A stretch of 64,000 nt of DNA from contig CANMDF010000001.1 of NCBI GenBank assembly GCA_947496605.1, positions 62,001-126,000 of the forward strand, written 5' to 3'. Under the pieces are notes generated by a model. That model saw only the letters and a program-made list of their open reading frames with translations. It did no database searches and was not told where the DNA came from. Below, one piece after another: positions 27,888 through 38,738 of the stretch. The position numbers and the translations under genes are program-made. This DNA comes from an uncultured Paracoccaceae bacterium (GTDB taxonomy: Bacteria; Pseudomonadota; Alphaproteobacteria; Rhodobacterales; Rhodobacteraceae). Within the stretch, counting starts at the first letter, position 1, and every line of letters begins with the position of its first letter.

Positions 27888-29668
27888 GCCGCACGCCTCT
27901 TCGCCCTCTTGCCCGTATCCTCAAAGCCCGTGCGCGCGGTGAAAACCCAGATGCGATTGAGGCAGAGGCCCGTGCACGCCGCAACGATGCAATGGCTGAC
28001 AAACAACGCCAACGCGCAGAGGGGCGATTGCTGGTGCTGGGGCTTGCGTTCTTTTGCGCCTTTGGCTTGATCGGGATGCGCATGGGTGCCCTTGCGTCCT
28101 CTGTTCCAGAAGAGCCGCGAGCGTCCGCTGTTGGTAATCCAATCATTGGCCAACGCTCTGATATCGTTGACCGAAACGGGCGCATATTGGCGACAAATCT
28201 TGCGACCCATTCGCTCTATGCGCACCCGCGCGACATGATTGACCCGGCCTATGCCGCCAAAGAACTAGCCGAAATTTTTCCAGAGTTGGACGCGGCAGAG
28301 CTGCTGAAAGATTTTGAGGGCGAGCGTCGTTTTCTATGGATTCGTCGCCAGATTAGCCCTGAACAAATGCAAGCCGTCCATGACATCGGCTCGCCCGGCC
28401 TGCTGTTTGGTCCGCGCGAGATGCGCCTTTATCCTAACGGTCCAATTGCGGCGCATATCCTTGGTGGTGCCAGCTATGGCCGCGAAGGCGTGGCCAGCGC
28501 TGAGGTGATCGGTGTGGCCGGTGTCGAGCGTCAGTTTGACGGATTTCTGCGTGATCCGGCAAATGAAGGTGCGCCGCTAGAATTGTCGATTGATTTGACA
28601 GTGCAAGCCGCGGCCGAGCAGGTTTTGGCGGGCGGCATGTCTATCATGAACGCCAAAGGTGCGACGTCTGTTTTGATGGACATCCACACCGGCGAGATCG
28701 TGTCGATGGTGTCTTTGCCCGACTTTGATCCCAACAATCGCCCCCGTGTGCAAACAACGGGCGATCAATCCGACAGCCCACTGTTCAACCGTGCGGTGCA
28801 GGGTGTGTATGAGCTAGGATCGGTGTTCAAGATTTTCACCACTGCACAAGCGATGGAGCTTGGGCTGGTGAACCCCAACACGTTGATCGACACGCAAGGG
28901 CCGCTAACGTGGGGCCGTTTCCGCATTCGCGATTTCCGCGATTATGGGCCGGAACTGAGCACAACAGATGTGATCGTCAAATCATCAAACATTGGCACCG
29001 CGCGGATTGCGATGCAGATTGGCGGCGAGCGTCAGCGGCAGTTCCTCGATTCACTTGGTTTTCTGGAAGCGACCCCTCTTGAGATGGTCGAAGCGCCAAC
29101 CGGCAAACCGCTTTTGCCGCGCAATTGGTCTGAGATTTCAACAATGACGATTTCTTATGGCCATGGGCTATCATCTTCGCCGGTTCATTTGGCTGCTGGG
29201 TACGCCTCGTTGCTTAATGGCGGCACGCGGGTTGAGCCGACTTTGCTGCGGCAAGACCATGTCGAGCAGGGCCCACGCATTGTCAGCGAAGCTGTCAGTG
29301 CCCGATCACGCGAGATGCTAAGGCAGGTTGTTGTGCGCGGCACGGCATCCTTTGGCGAAGTGCCGGGGTATGAAGTTGGCGGCAAGACAGGTACGGCCGA
29401 TAAACCACGTGCGGCTGGCGGTGGATATTATGAGGACAAGGTCATATCGACCTTTGCGACGGTCTTTCCCGCCAATGATCCGCAATATGTCTTGATCGTC
29501 ACTTTGGATGAACCTTCCGAGAATTCAGGCGATGAACCTCGTCGCACAGCAGGTTGGACAGCGGTCCCTGTTGCGGCTGAGATGATCCGCCGCACAGCAC
29601 CGCTTTTGGGCTTGCGTCCGCAAGTGGACACGCCTCAACAGGTCGGTGTAACACTGACCTCAAACTAA
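27884..29668 (+). CDS. ftsI: Septal peptidoglycan transpeptidase FtsI (PBP3)
   Basis: A 594-residue class B penicillin-binding protein. A cytoplasmic basic N-terminus and one transmembrane helix (LLVLGLAFFCAFGLIGMRMGAL) precede the dimerisation domain and the transpeptidase domain, which has the catalytic Ser313 in SVFK, the Ser367-Ser368-Asn369 triad and Lys501-Thr-Gly. It cross-links septal peptidoglycan together with FtsW. It overlaps ftsL by ATGA. Confidence 0.95.
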   Translation: MSRTPLRPLARILKARARGENPDAIEAEARARRNDAMADKQRQRAEGRLLVLGLAFFCAFGLIGMRMGALASSVPEEPRASAVGNPIIGQRSDIVDRNGRILATNLATHSLYAHPRDMIDPAYAAKELAEIFPELDAAELLKDFEGERRFLWIRRQISPEQMQAVHDIGSPGLLFGPREMRLYPNGPIAAHILGGASYGREGVASAEVIGVAGVERQFDGFLRDPANEGAPLELSIDLTVQAAAEQVLAGGMSIMNAKGATSVLMDIHTGEIVSMVSLPDFDPNNRPRVQTTGDQSDSPLFNRAVQGVYELGSVFKIFTTAQAMELGLVNPNTLIDTQGPLTWGRFRIRDFRDYGPELSTTDVIVKSSNIGTARIAMQIGGERQRQFLDSLGFLEATPLEMVEAPTGKPLLPRNWSEISTMTISYGHGLSSSPVHLAAGYASLLNGGTRVEPTLLRQDHVEQGPRIVSEAVSARSREMLRQVVVRGTASFGEVPGYEVGGKTGTADKPRAAGGGYYEDKVISTFATVFPANDPQYVLIVTLDEPSENSGDEPRRTAGWTAVPVAAEMIRRTAPLLGLRPQVDTPQQVGVTLTSN

Positions 29669-29681
29669 GCGAGGGCGGGCA

Positions 29682-31169
29682 ATGAAATCACTGGCGGAAC
29701 TAGGGCTAACGGCACGGGGCGGGCGCGAAGCGCAGATCACCGGGTTGGCTGTGGATAGCCGCGATGTGAAGCCGGGTTTTTTATTTGCAGCCTTGCCCGG
29801 CGCGCAGATGCATGGCGGTGAGTTTATTCAATATGCGCTGCGGATGCAGGCGGGTGCGATCCTGACTGATGCAGCAGGTGCAGCGATTGCTGCCGCTGAA
29901 TTGGCCGCCTCGGATGCTGCTGTGATTGTGGCCCAAGACCCGCGTCAGGCGCTCGCACAGACGGCGTCGCTTTGGTTTGGGGCACACCCCAAGACTGTCG
30001 TAGCTGTCACGGGCACAAACGGCAAAACATCCGTTTCCACCTTTTGTCGCCAGATTTGGGAAGAACTGGACTTGCCCGGCGTCAATCTTGGTACAACCGG
30101 AGTGGAAGGTGCATGGAACCATCCGCTGAAACACACAACGCCCGAACCGATCACGCTGCACCGCGTGATGGCCGAGGCCGCACAGAACGGCATTACCCAT
30201 GTGGCGATGGAAGCCTCTTCGCACGGGCTGGACCAGCGTCGCTTGGATGGGGTTGTGTTGGCGGCCGCAGGGTTCACGAACTTTAGCCAAGATCATCTGG
30301 ATTACCACGAGACCTTTGAGGCTTATTTTGATGCCAAGATGGGCTTGTTTCAGCGTGTCTTAACTGAAGATGGTGTTGCTGTGATCAATCTTGATGATCC
30401 CGCAGGCGCCGAAGTTGCTGAAATATGCGAGGCGCGCGGACAAGAGATCATTGGCGTTGGTCGTCATGTTGATGCGCGATTGCGCCTGACGGGCCAGCGC
30501 TTTGATGCGACCGGCCAAGACCTTTTGTTTGAATGGCAGGGGAAAGCGCGACAAGCCCGGCTTGAACTGATCGGTGGCTTTCAGGCCGAGAATGTTTTGC
30601 TGGCCGCAGCCCTTGTGATCGCAGGTGGTGCCGACCCTGAAGGCGTGTTCGATACTTTGCAATATCTGACAACCGTGCGTGGTCGCATGGAATTGGCCGC
30701 AACACGTCAAAGCGGGGCCGCTGTTTTTGTCGACTATGCGCACACACCTGATGCCGTTGAAACGGCGCTGAGGGCAATGCGCCCGCATGTCATGGGCCGG
30801 ATCATTGTGATCGTTGGCGCTGGCGGTGACCGCGATGCAGGCAAGCGCCCATTAATGGGGGCTGCTGCAGCACAAAACGCGGATATTGTGATTGTCACGG
30901 ATGATAACCCGCGGTCCGAAGATCCCGCTGCAATTCGGGCTGCTGTGATGGCAGGTGCCGTGAATGCAAACGGGTCTGACAGCATCACCGAAGTCGGTGA
31001 TCGAGCCGAAGCGATTTTACGCGGCATCGATATGTTAGGTGCTGGCGATGCGTTGTTGATAGCGGGCAAAGGCCATGAAACAGGCCAAGTTGTTGGTGAT
31101 ACGGTCCTTCCCTTCGATGATGTTGAGCAAGCAAGTGTTGCTGTCGCCGCACTTGAGGGTTGGATATGA
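29682..31169 (+). CDS. murE: UDP-MurNAc-tripeptide ligase MurE
   Basis: A 495-residue cytoplasmic ligase that adds the third stem-peptide residue. ATP site GTNGKTSVSTF lies near residues 109-119; HEASSHGLDQRR-like MEASSHGLDQRRLDG follows. The substrate-specificity motif DDNPRSEDP contains DNPR, which marks enzymes that add meso-diaminopimelate. The gap to ftsI is short (13 bases). Confidence 0.95.
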   Translation: MKSLAELGLTARGGREAQITGLAVDSRDVKPGFLFAALPGAQMHGGEFIQYALRMQAGAILTDAAGAAIAAAELAASDAAVIVAQDPRQALAQTASLWFGAHPKTVVAVTGTNGKTSVSTFCRQIWEELDLPGVNLGTTGVEGAWNHPLKHTTPEPITLHRVMAEAAQNGITHVAMEASSHGLDQRRLDGVVLAAAGFTNFSQDHLDYHETFEAYFDAKMGLFQRVLTEDGVAVINLDDPAGAEVAEICEARGQEIIGVGRHVDARLRLTGQRFDATGQDLLFEWQGKARQARLELIGGFQAENVLLAAALVIAGGADPEGVFDTLQYLTTVRGRMELAATRQSGAAVFVDYAHTPDAVETALRAMRPHVMGRIIVIVGAGGDRDAGKRPLMGAAAAQNADIVIVTDDNPRSEDPAAIRAAVMAGAVNANGSDSITEVGDRAEAILRGIDMLGAGDALLIAGKGHETGQVVGDTVLPFDDVEQASVAVAALEGWI

Positions 31170-32599
31170 CGCCGCTTTGGACATCTGCACAGTGCGTGGC
31201 CGCAACTGGTGGCAAGTCGGCTCAAGAGTGGCAAGCCTTTGGTGTCTCAATCGATACACGGACTATCCAAAAAGGTGATTTGTTCGTGGCGCTAAAAGAT
31301 ATTCGCGACGGCCATGAGTTTGTTGCACAGGCTTTGGAAAAAGGTGCCGCGGCCGCACTTGTCACGCATCGGCCCGATGGTGTGGCGGAAGATGCTCCGC
31401 TGCTGATCGTTGAAGATGTGCTTGACGCGCTGGGCGCCTTGGCGCGTGCTGCCCGGGCAAGGACACATGCTAAAATCGCGGCGATTACGGGATCAGTGGG
31501 CAAGACATCCACCAAAGAAATGTTGCGTGCAGTTCTGGAGAAGCAAGGCAAATGCCATGCGGCCGAGGCGTCCTATAACAACCATTGGGGCGTGCCACTG
31601 ACACTCGCGCGGATGCCAGCGGACACCGACTATGCTGTCATTGAAATCGGGATGAGCAACCCCGGTGAGATCACGCCGCTTTCACAGATGACCCGCCCGC
31701 ATGTGGCGATGGTCACGACAGTGGCCGCAGCACATCTGGCGTCATTCGATAACCTTGCCGGGATCGCGGTTGAGAAGGCCTGCATCATGGATGGTTTGGA
31801 ACCGGGCGGTGTGGCCGTGCTGAACGGCGATATCGAGACGACACAAGTTTTGCAGGACCACGCCAGGTCTGTTGGTGCCAAACAAGTGTTGTTCGGGGCC
31901 ACCGGTCCGGACTGGACTGTCAAAGATGTCCGGCTGAGTGGGGATGTGACGGTCATTTCTGCGGACAATGGTGGAAACGAGTATCTCTTTAAGCTGTCTG
32001 TGCCGGGCCGTCATTTTGCTATGAACGCGGTCGGTGTCTTGGCCGTAGCGTCAGCGTTAGGGGCTGATCCTGTTGCGGCGTCGCTGGATATCGCGTCTTG
32101 GGTGCCACCTGCAGGGCGTGGCACGCGGGAAGTGATCGTAACCGATATAGCCAATGACGGTGAAAGTCTTGAGTTGCTGGACGATGCATTTAACGCAAAC
32201 CCAACATCGCTGATTGCTTCACTTGAAGTTCTTGCCGCATCGACGCCCACAGACAACGTAGGCCGGCTCGTGAAAGGGCGTCGCGTCGCCATTCTGGGTG
32301 ATATGCTTGAATTAGGCCCATCTGAGGCTGAGATGCACCGCGACATGGCTGATAACACACATCTACAAACGCTTGATGTCATTCACTGTTCTGGCCCTTT
32401 GATGCGTCACCTTTGGGATGCACTTCCCGAAGAGAAACGCGGACGTTGGGTTGAGACCGCAGCGGAATTGGTGCCAATGGCATCTAGGCTTGTGGATGCA
32501 GGTGACGTGGTTTTGGTCAAAGGCTCAAAGGGTAGCAAGGTCAGTCTTGTCGTTGACGCCATCCGAAAACTCGGGCATCGCCGCCCGCAACAACAATAA
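31166..32599 (+). CDS. murF: UDP-MurNAc-pentapeptide synthetase MurF
   Basis: A 477-residue ligase adding D-Ala-D-Ala. ATG 31166 overlaps the murE stop in ATGA. The ATP-binding [12 protein letters not shown] (about residues 111-122) and [13 protein letters not shown] are typical, as is the C-terminal LGDMLELG. Two further in-frame codons upstream are possible but lie inside murE. Confidence 0.94.
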   Translation: MTPLWTSAQCVAATGGKSAQEWQAFGVSIDTRTIQKGDLFVALKDIRDGHEFVAQALEKGAAAALVTHRPDGVAEDAPLLIVEDVLDALGALARAARARTHAKIAAITGSVGKTSTKEMLRAVLEKQGKCHAAEASYNNHWGVPLTLARMPADTDYAVIEIGMSNPGEITPLSQMTRPHVAMVTTVAAAHLASFDNLAGIAVEKACIMDGLEPGGVAVLNGDIETTQVLQDHARSVGAKQVLFGATGPDWTVKDVRLSGDVTVISADNGGNEYLFKLSVPGRHFAMNAVGVLAVASALGADPVAASLDIASWVPPAGRGTREVIVTDIANDGESLELLDDAFNANPTSLIASLEVLAASTPTDNVGRLVKGRRVAILGDMLELGPSEAEMHRDMADNTHLQTLDVIHCSGPLMRHLWDALPEEKRGRWVETAAELVPMASRLVDAGDVVLVKGSKGSKVSLVVDAIRKLGHRRPQQQ

Positions 32600-32609
32600 G
32601 GTATCTGTC

Positions 32610-33692
32610 ATGTTATATTGGCTTACAGCACTCTCGGACGGTGGCGACTTTTTCAACTTGTTCCGCTACATCACGTTTCGAGCCGGCGGGGCCTTTATGA
32701 CTGCGCTGTTGTTCGGGTTCATTTTTGGACCACCGTTGATCAACGTGTTGCGACGCAAACAAGGAAAAGGCCAGCCCATCCGCGATGACGGACCCGAGGG
32801 GCATTTTGCCAAAGCGGGTACACCGACAATGGGCGGGTTGCTGATCGTTGGCGCACTGACGTTCTCGACGCTGCTTTGGGCACGGTTGGACAACCCATTC
32901 GTCTGGATGGTGCTGTTCGTAACCCTATCTTTTGCAGCGATTGGTTTTGCCGATGATTATGCCAAAGTGTCAAAGCAGAATACGTCGGGAGTATCGGGCA
33001 AAGTCCGCATTTTGTTAGGCATTTTGATCGCTGGCATCGCCGGATATTGGGCTGCTGCCTATCATCCCGATGACCTGACAAACCAACTGGCTTTGCCGAT
33101 CTTCAAAGATACGCTGATCAATCTTGGCATCTTGTTCATTCCGTTTGCGATCATCGTGATTGTGGGGGCAGCGAATGCTGTGAACCTGACCGACGGTCTT
33201 GATGGGCTTGCTATTATGCCGGTGATGATCGCGGCGGGCACCTTTGGCGTGATCGCTTATGCCGTTGGACGCACCGACTTTACCGAATATCTGGACGTGC
33301 ACTATGTGCCGCAAACCGGTGAAATCCTGATCTTCACGATGGGATTGATCGGCGGGGGTTTGGGCTTTCTATGGTATAACGCGCCACCCGCGGCTGTGTT
33401 TATGGGTGACACAGGATCACTGGCTTTAGGCGGGGCATTGGGCGCGATTGCAGTGGCCACCAAGCATGAGATTGTTTTGGCGATCGTTGGCGGATTGTTC
33501 GTGGTCGAGGCTTTGTCGGTCATCATCCAAGTCTTGTATTTCAAACGCACGGGAAAGCGCGTTTTCCTGATGGCCCCAATCCATCATCATTATGAGAAAA
33601 AAGGCTGGGCCGAGCCGCAGATCGTCATCCGGTTTTGGATCATCTCGCTGATCCTTGCGATGATCGGTCTTGCTACTTTGAAGGTGCGGTAA
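32610..33692 (+). CDS. mraY: Phospho-MurNAc-pentapeptide translocase MraY
   Basis: A 360-residue polytopic membrane enzyme that makes lipid I from UDP-MurNAc-pentapeptide and undecaprenyl phosphate. Visible are the DD motif [22 protein letters not shown], and the histidine motif [15 protein letters not shown] 32610 gives the usual family length and start [24 protein letters not shown]; the frame is open upstream into murF. Its stop shares bases with the murD start (TAATG). Confidence 0.96.
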   Translation: MLYWLTALSDGGDFFNLFRYITFRAGGAFMTALLFGFIFGPPLINVLRRKQGKGQPIRDDGPEGHFAKAGTPTMGGLLIVGALTFSTLLWARLDNPFVWMVLFVTLSFAAIGFADDYAKVSKQNTSGVSGKVRILLGILIAGIAGYWAAAYHPDDLTNQLALPIFKDTLINLGILFIPFAIIVIVGAANAVNLTDGLDGLAIMPVMIAAGTFGVIAYAVGRTDFTEYLDVHYVPQTGEILIFTMGLIGGGLGFLWYNAPPAAVFMGDTGSLALGGALGAIAVATKHEIVLAIVGGLFVVEALSVIIQVLYFKRTGKRVFLMAPIHHHYEKKGWAEPQIVIRFWIISLILAMIGLATLKVR

Positions 33693-35086
33693 TGATCCCA
33701 GTCCAAGGATATGCTGGGCAGACCGTTGCTGTCCTTGGCTTGGGACGCACAGGGCGTGCTGCCGCAGTGGCGCTTGCCGAAGGTGGTGCAAGACCTGTCG
33801 TTTGGGATGACAGTGCTGCGGCACGCGAAGCAGCAGATGATGCAGGACTTGAACTGCGCGATCTGGGCAAGCAGGGCGCGTTAGATCACGTTGCCTGCCT
33901 GATCGTTAGCCCGGGTATTCCGCATCTTTATCCAAAGCCCAATCCGATCATCGCAGCCGCTTGGGATGCCGATGTGCCTGTCGACAATGACATTGGACTA
34001 TTTTTCCAGTCATTTGCGACTGCGGAATGGAATGACTTTGACACGACCCCGCGTGTGATCGCGGTAACAGGGTCGAACGGCAAATCGACCACCGCGGCCT
34101 TGATCCATCATATCTTGGTTGAGAATGGCCGCCCGGCGCAGCTTGCTGGCAATATCGGGCGCGGCGTGCTGGACATTGAACCCGCCCATGACGGTGAAGT
34201 TGTGGTGCTTGAGCTGTCGTCTTACCAGACCGACCTTGCACGCAGCATGACGCCCGATGTTGCCGTGTTTACCAATCTTAGCCCAGACCATTTAGATCGT
34301 CATGCGGGGTTGGGTGGGTATTTCGCCGCCAAGCGCCGGCTTTTCGCAGAAGGTGGTCCGGACCGCGCGGTGATCGGGGTGGATGAGCCGGAGGGGCGTT
34401 ATATCGCCAATCAATTGATCGAAGGGGCAGGTGATGACCGTGTGCTGCGCATCTCTTCGGGACAAAAGCTGACAGGGCAGGGGTGGAACGTCTTTGCGCG
34501 TAAAGGGTTTTTGGCCGAGCACCGCAAAGGGCGGCAAGTTGGATCAATTGATTTGCGCAGGATTGCCGGCTTGCCCGGTGCGCATAATCATCAGAATGCC
34601 TGCGCGGCTTACGCAGCGTGCCGGACGTTAGGATTAGGCCCAAAAGGCATTGAGGCCGCGATGCAAAGCTATCCGGGACTTCCGCATCGCAGTCAGGTCG
34701 TCGCTGAACGTGATGGCGTGACCTTTGTGAATGATAGCAAGGCCACGAATGTTGACAGTGCCGCAAAGGCTTTGCAGGCGTTTCCAAGAATTCGCTGGAT
34801 TTGCGGTGGTCTGCAGAAAGAGGGCGGGTTGGATGGCCTGCTGTCGCATCTGGGCCATGTCGCGAAGGCTTATGTAATAGGGCGCGAAGCAGCAGATTTC
34901 GCGCGTCAATTGGAAGGTGCGGATGCTGTGGTTTGTGGGACGATGGCGCAGGCTGTCGCACAAGCAGTAGCCGATGCAGAAGATGGTGACGTGGTTTTGT
35001 TGGCACCTGCGGCTGCGTCGTTTGATCAATACGATAGCTTTGAGAAGCGTGGTGAGGACTTTATCGCGCAAGTGAAGGCGTTGTGA
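33692..35086 (+). CDS. murD: UDP-MurNAc-L-alanine:D-glutamate ligase MurD
   Basis: A 464-residue ligase. The N-terminal [18 protein letters not shown] binds the UMAG substrate, the ATP site is [16 protein letters not shown] (about residues 126-141), and [14 protein letters not shown] plus NDSKATN are family motifs. The start at 33692 overlaps the mraY stop by one base. A strong hairpin follows two bases after its stop and ends this part of the cluster. Confidence 0.95.
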   Translation: MIPVQGYAGQTVAVLGLGRTGRAAAVALAEGGARPVVWDDSAAAREAADDAGLELRDLGKQGALDHVACLIVSPGIPHLYPKPNPIIAAAWDADVPVDNDIGLFFQSFATAEWNDFDTTPRVIAVTGSNGKSTTAALIHHILVENGRPAQLAGNIGRGVLDIEPAHDGEVVVLELSSYQTDLARSMTPDVAVFTNLSPDHLDRHAGLGGYFAAKRRLFAEGGPDRAVIGVDEPEGRYIANQLIEGAGDDRVLRISSGQKLTGQGWNVFARKGFLAEHRKGRQVGSIDLRRIAGLPGAHNHQNACAAYAACRTLGLGPKGIEAAMQSYPGLPHRSQVVAERDGVTFVNDSKATNVDSAAKALQAFPRIRWICGGLQKEGGLDGLLSHLGHVAKAYVIGREAADFARQLEGADAVVCGTMAQAVAQAVADAEDGDVVLLAPAAASFDQYDSFEKRGEDFIAQVKAL

Positions 35087-35088
35087 AG

Positions 35089-35114
35089 GTAAGGTGGATC
35101 AAGATCCACCTTAC
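35089..35114. terminator. Bidirectional hairpin between murD and the flavoprotein gene
   Basis: GTAAGGTGGATC (35089-35100) is fully complementary to GATCCACCTTAC (35103-35114). The stem includes the stop codon of the convergent flavoprotein gene (35111-35113). There is no clear T-run, so it may act as a 3'-end stabiliser or a weak terminator in both directions. Confidence 0.65.
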
Positions 35115-36289
35115 TGATTGGCAATGGCTTGCCCTGCAGCCCAACCCGATGACCACGCCCATTGGAAGTTATAGCCCCCTAGCCAGCCTGTGACATCGAC
35201 ACATTCGCCAATGAAATAGAGACCCGGTACAGCCTTGGCCCCCATTGTCTTTGATGACAAAGCGTCCGTATCGACGCCACCAAGGGTCACTTCTGCTGTC
35301 CTGTATCCTTCGGAACCTGCGGGGGTCACGGTCCACTGCGCGAGGTTGTCGCACAATTGCGTCAGCCGAGCATCGCTTTGATCGGCAATATTGCCGTCTA
35401 GTTTTAGTTCTGTGCCGAGATGCTCAACCAAGCGACCTGGAAGATGCTGGGACAAAACCGTCGTGAGGGCTTTGCGCCCATCGCTTTGTCTTTGGTGCCG
35501 TAACTTGGACAGCAGATCACCTTGGGGGACAAGGTTAAGGCTGACAGTCTCGCCTTCTTGCCAATAAGACGATGCTTGCAAGACGGCCGGGCCCGATAGC
35601 CCGCGATGTGTAAAGAGGATTGCCTCGTCAAAGCTGGCTGCACCCGCAGATACCCGTGCAGGCGTTGCAACGCCCGCAAGCGGCTTGAACCGCTCATCCG
35701 AGAATGTCAGCGGGACAAGGCCGGGGCGCGGCGTGATGATAGGCAGTCCAAATTGCTGGGCGATATGATAGCCAAGGCCAGTTGCGCCCATTTTAGGGAT
35801 CGATTTACCCCCACTCGCCATAACTAAGTTACGTGCTTTGACCTGATGCGCGTGTCCTTCGCGCTGCAATGTCGCCGTAAAATGGCTGCCATCATGCGCA
35901 AAGTTTTCCACACTTGTTTGAAGCCAAAGTTGCGCGCCTGCCTTGTCCATCTCTGACCGCAGCATCGCAATGACGTCTTTGGCCGTGTTGTCACAAAACA
36001 ACTGTCCAAGCGTCTTTTCGTGCCAAGCAATCCCATATTGATCGATCAGATCGATAAAATCCCATTGCGTGTAGCGACCGAGCGCAGATTTGCAGAAGTG
36101 TTTGTTCTGGCTGATGAAATTCTGTGGGCTGGCATGGAGATTGGTGAAGTTACACCGGCCCCCACCCGAAATCCTGATCTTTTCACCCGGTGCTTTCGCG
36201 TGATCGACGAGCAAAACGCCGGGCCCTGCGTGGGCTGCGCACATCATGCCTGCGGCACCTGCGCCGATGATCAGAGTTTCAACATACAT
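35111..36289 (-). CDS. NAD(P)/FAD-dependent oxidoreductase, HI0933/YhiN family
   Basis: A 392-residue flavoprotein on the strand opposite to the dcw genes. The FAD-binding VETLIIGAGAAGMMCAAHAG is at the N-terminus, followed by the family hallmark KIRISGGGRCNFTNLHASP and a C-terminal GLYFIGECVDVTGWLGGYNFQWAWSSG. Such proteins are widespread but their substrate is uncertain (BaiN-type enzymes reduce bile-acid precursors in gut bacteria; the role in others is unknown). It separates murD from ftsW, so ftsW and later genes need their own promoter. Confidence 0.88.
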   Translation of the reverse strand: MYVETLIIGAGAAGMMCAAHAGPGVLLVDHAKAPGEKIRISGGGRCNFTNLHASPQNFISQNKHFCKSALGRYTQWDFIDLIDQYGIAWHEKTLGQLFCDNTAKDVIAMLRSEMDKAGAQLWLQTSVENFAHDGSHFTATLQREGHAHQVKARNLVMASGGKSIPKMGATGLGYHIAQQFGLPIITPRPGLVPLTFSDERFKPLAGVATPARVSAGAASFDEAILFTHRGLSGPAVLQASSYWQEGETVSLNLVPQGDLLSKLRHQRQSDGRKALTTVLSQHLPGRLVEHLGTELKLDGNIADQSDARLTQLCDNLAQWTVTPAGSEGYRTAEVTLGGVDTDALSSKTMGAKAVPGLYFIGECVDVTGWLGGYNFQWAWSSGWAAGQAIANQ

Positions 36290-36320
36290 GTCGGGTCATA
36301 TGGCTCATGCTGTAGGGGAG

Positions 36321-36365
36321 ATCAAATTTTGCAAATTTGATGCGGCCTCCGGCGGAAGTTTGATC
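36321..36365. repeat. Palindrome plus roseobacter-type intergenic repeat word
   Basis: ATCAAATTT and AAATTTGAT (36321-36341) form a perfect 9-bp inverted repeat around TGC, immediately followed by GCGGCCTCCGGCGGAAG. A CCTCCGGCGG-containing intergenic word is, from memory, common in Roseobacter-group genomes, so this may be one copy of a dispersed element. It lies between the divergent flavoprotein gene and ftsW. Confidence 0.4.
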
Positions 36366-36474
36366 GGACATAGAAAGTCCAATGTGCGGTTTTTCAGTGG
36401 AATCGTGGTCAATTGACGGTTAAGGTACCCTTAGACCCGGGAAACGGGCGATGATAGGCAAAGAGCGGTGATCC

Positions 36475-37644
36475 ATGACGGAAATGGTCTATGGGACGGT
36501 CCCGGTGCAATCCGGCGACCCGGTGCTGCCACGTTGGTGGCGGACAATTGATAAGTGGACGATGTCTTGCATCCTGATGTTATTCGGGATCGGCTTGCTG
36601 TTGGGCTTGGCCTCTTCGCCTCCGTTGGCGGCCAAGAACGGGCTGGAGCCGTTTCACTATGTGACCCGTCAGGCGATCTTTGGTGGCATGGCGATGATGG
36701 TGATGTTTGTGGTTTCCATGATGTCGCCGACGCTGGTGCGCCGCTTGGCCGTTCTGGGGTTCTTTTGTGCCTTTGTGGCCCTTGCGTTCTTGCCTGTGTT
36801 GGGCACGGATTTTGGCAAAGGTGCCACGCGTTGGTATTCGCTCGGCTTTGCATCTGTGCAGCCTTCTGAATTTTTGAAGCCTGGTTTTGTGGTGATGGCT
36901 GCCTGGCTCTTGGCGGCGTCCCAACAATTGGGTGGTCCGCCGGGCAAGGTCTATTCCTTTGTGCTGACGATGATCATCGTTTTGATGTTGGCAATGCAGC
37001 CCGATTTTGGCCAAGCTGCACTGATCCTATTTGCATGGGGTGTCATGTATTTTGTGGCTGGTGCGCCCATGCTGTTGCTGATCATTTTGGCCGGGCTGGT
37101 CGTCTTTGGTGGCACAATTGCCTATGCGAACTCGGAACACTTTGCACGCCGCATCGATGGCTTTTTGTCCCCTGATCTGGATCCTAATACCCAGCTTGGT
37201 TATGCCACCAATGCGATCCGTGAGGGTGGTTTCTTTGGTGTTGGTGTCGGTGAAGGCCAAGTCAAATGGTCGCTGCCTGATGCGCATACGGATTTCATTA
37301 TCGCAGTGGCTGCTGAAGAGTATGGGCTGATTTGTGTTCTTGTGATCATCGCGCTTTATGCAGTGATCGTCGTACGCTCACTGCTGCGTTTGATGAAGGA
37401 ACGTGACATCTTCATTCGCCTTGCCGGTACCGGCTTGGTTTGCATCTTTGGGGTGCAGGCGATGATTAACATGGGCGTCGCTGTGCGTCTTTTGCCTGCG
37501 AAGGGCATGACGCTGCCGTTTGTGTCCTATGGCGGATCGTCATTAATCGCTGGCGGGATCGCTGTCGGCATGCTCTTGGCGTTCACCCGCAGCCGGCCAC
37601 AAGGGGCGATGGAAGATATTTTGATGCGCCGGGCGAACCGATGA
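36475..37644 (+). CDS. ftsW: Septal peptidoglycan glycosyltransferase FtsW
   Basis: A 389-residue polytopic membrane protein of the SEDS family that polymerises septal glycan strands with FtsI. About ten hydrophobic segments, the conserved [23 protein letters not shown] region and the C-terminal [18 protein letters not shown] are diagnostic. The start at 36475 follows a purine-rich AAAGAGCGG. About 185 bases upstream to the divergent flavoprotein gene must contain the promoter for ftsW-murG-murC. Its stop overlaps murG by ATGA. Confidence 0.95.
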   Translation: MTEMVYGTVPVQSGDPVLPRWWRTIDKWTMSCILMLFGIGLLLGLASSPPLAAKNGLEPFHYVTRQAIFGGMAMMVMFVVSMMSPTLVRRLAVLGFFCAFVALAFLPVLGTDFGKGATRWYSLGFASVQPSEFLKPGFVVMAAWLLAASQQLGGPPGKVYSFVLTMIIVLMLAMQPDFGQAALILFAWGVMYFVAGAPMLLLIILAGLVVFGGTIAYANSEHFARRIDGFLSPDLDPNTQLGYATNAIREGGFFGVGVGEGQVKWSLPDAHTDFIIAVAAEEYGLICVLVIIALYAVIVVRSLLRLMKERDIFIRLAGTGLVCIFGVQAMINMGVAVRLLPAKGMTLPFVSYGGSSLIAGGIAVGMLLAFTRSRPQGAMEDILMRRANR

Positions 37645-38738
37645 CAGCACCCCTTTTGATTATTGCCGCTGGTGGCACAGGGGGGCACATGTTTCCCGCC
37701 CAAGCCTTGGCCGAAGCGATGTTGGCAAAAGGTTGGCGTGTCAAGCTGTCGACCGATGCACGTGGAGCCCGCTATACCGGCGGCTTTCCTGATGCGGTTG
37801 AGGTCAATGTTGTCGGCAGTGCGACCTTTGCCCGTGGCGGCGTTGCGCAAAAACTGATGGTGCCGTTTCGTATCATGGGCGGCATTGGTGCTGCCAAATG
37901 GCGCATGTTTCGGGAACGTCCTACTGTTGTCGTAGGCTTTGGTGGCTATCCGGCCATCCCAGCGATGGCGGCAGCCTGGGCCTTGCGAATTCCGCGGATG
38001 ATCCATGAGCAAAACGGTGTGTTAGGTCGCGTGAACCAATTATTTGCAAAGCGTGTTGACCAAATTGCATGCGGGACCTGGCCGACGCAATTGCCCGGTA
38101 AAGTAAAAGGCCAGCATACGGGCAATCCTGTACGGGCCGCGATCTTGGAACATGCCGGTTCGCCCTATATTCCACCGGGCGATTATCCGATGTCTGTGCT
38201 CGTCATGGGCGGGTCGCAAGGCGCGCGCGTGATGTCAGATATTGTGCCGCCTGCAATTGCGGCTTTGCCAGAAGAGTTGCGCCGGAACATTCGTGTTAGC
38301 CATCAGGCCCGCCCTGAAGATCTGGAGCGTGTCAAAAATTACTATGAGAGTGAGTTGATCAAGGCCGATGTGCAGACGTTTTTTGACGATGTGCCCCGCC
38401 AGATGGCGGATGCGCAATTGGTCATTTCCCGTTCGGGTGCATCGACTGTCGCGGATGTCAGTATCATTGGGCGTCCTGCAATTTGGGTGCCATATGCGGG
38501 TGCCATTCGAGATGAGCAGACAGCGAATGCGCGTCAGTTGGTTGAGGCGGGCGCCGCCACGCTGATGCAAGAGGCTGAATTTGAGGTGGCACCGCTGACC
38601 GCGAAACTGACTCAATTGCTGTCGGACGAGCAGGGGATGTTGAAAATGGCGCAAGCTGCCTTGGCTTGTGGTGTGCCGGATGCAACGACGCGTCTTGTGC
38701 AATTGGTTGATAATTTGGCAGAGGCGGGCAAGAAATGA
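37641..38738 (+). CDS. murG: UDP-GlcNAc:lipid I transferase MurG
   Basis: A 365-residue membrane-associated glycosyltransferase (GT28) that makes lipid II. The N-terminal [19 protein letters not shown] is the lipid-side G-loop, a second G-loop is [13 protein letters not shown], and the C-terminal donor site shows [12 protein letters not shown] and [13 protein letters not shown]. It overlaps ftsW and murC by ATGA on both sides. Confidence 0.95.
   Translation: MTAPLLIIAAGGTGGHMFPAQALAEAMLAKGWRVKLSTDARGARYTGGFPDAVEVNVVGSATFARGGVAQKLMVPFRIMGGIGAAKWRMFRERPTVVVGFGGYPAIPAMAAAWALRIPRMIHEQNGVLGRVNQLFAKRVDQIACGTWPTQLPGKVKGQHTGNPVRAAILEHAGSPYIPPGDYPMSVLVMGGSQGARVMSDIVPPAIAALPEELRRNIRVSHQARPEDLERVKNYYESELIKADVQTFFDDVPRQMADAQLVISRSGASTVADVSIIGRPAIWVPYAGAIRDEQTANARQLVEAGAATLMQEAEFEVAPLTAKLTQLLSDEQGMLKMAQAALACGVPDATTRLVQLVDNLAEAGKK

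Noticed and set aside
34278..35006. 242-codon minus-strand frame antisense to murD
   Set aside because: A shadow frame rich in His/Pro/Arg; murD explains the region.
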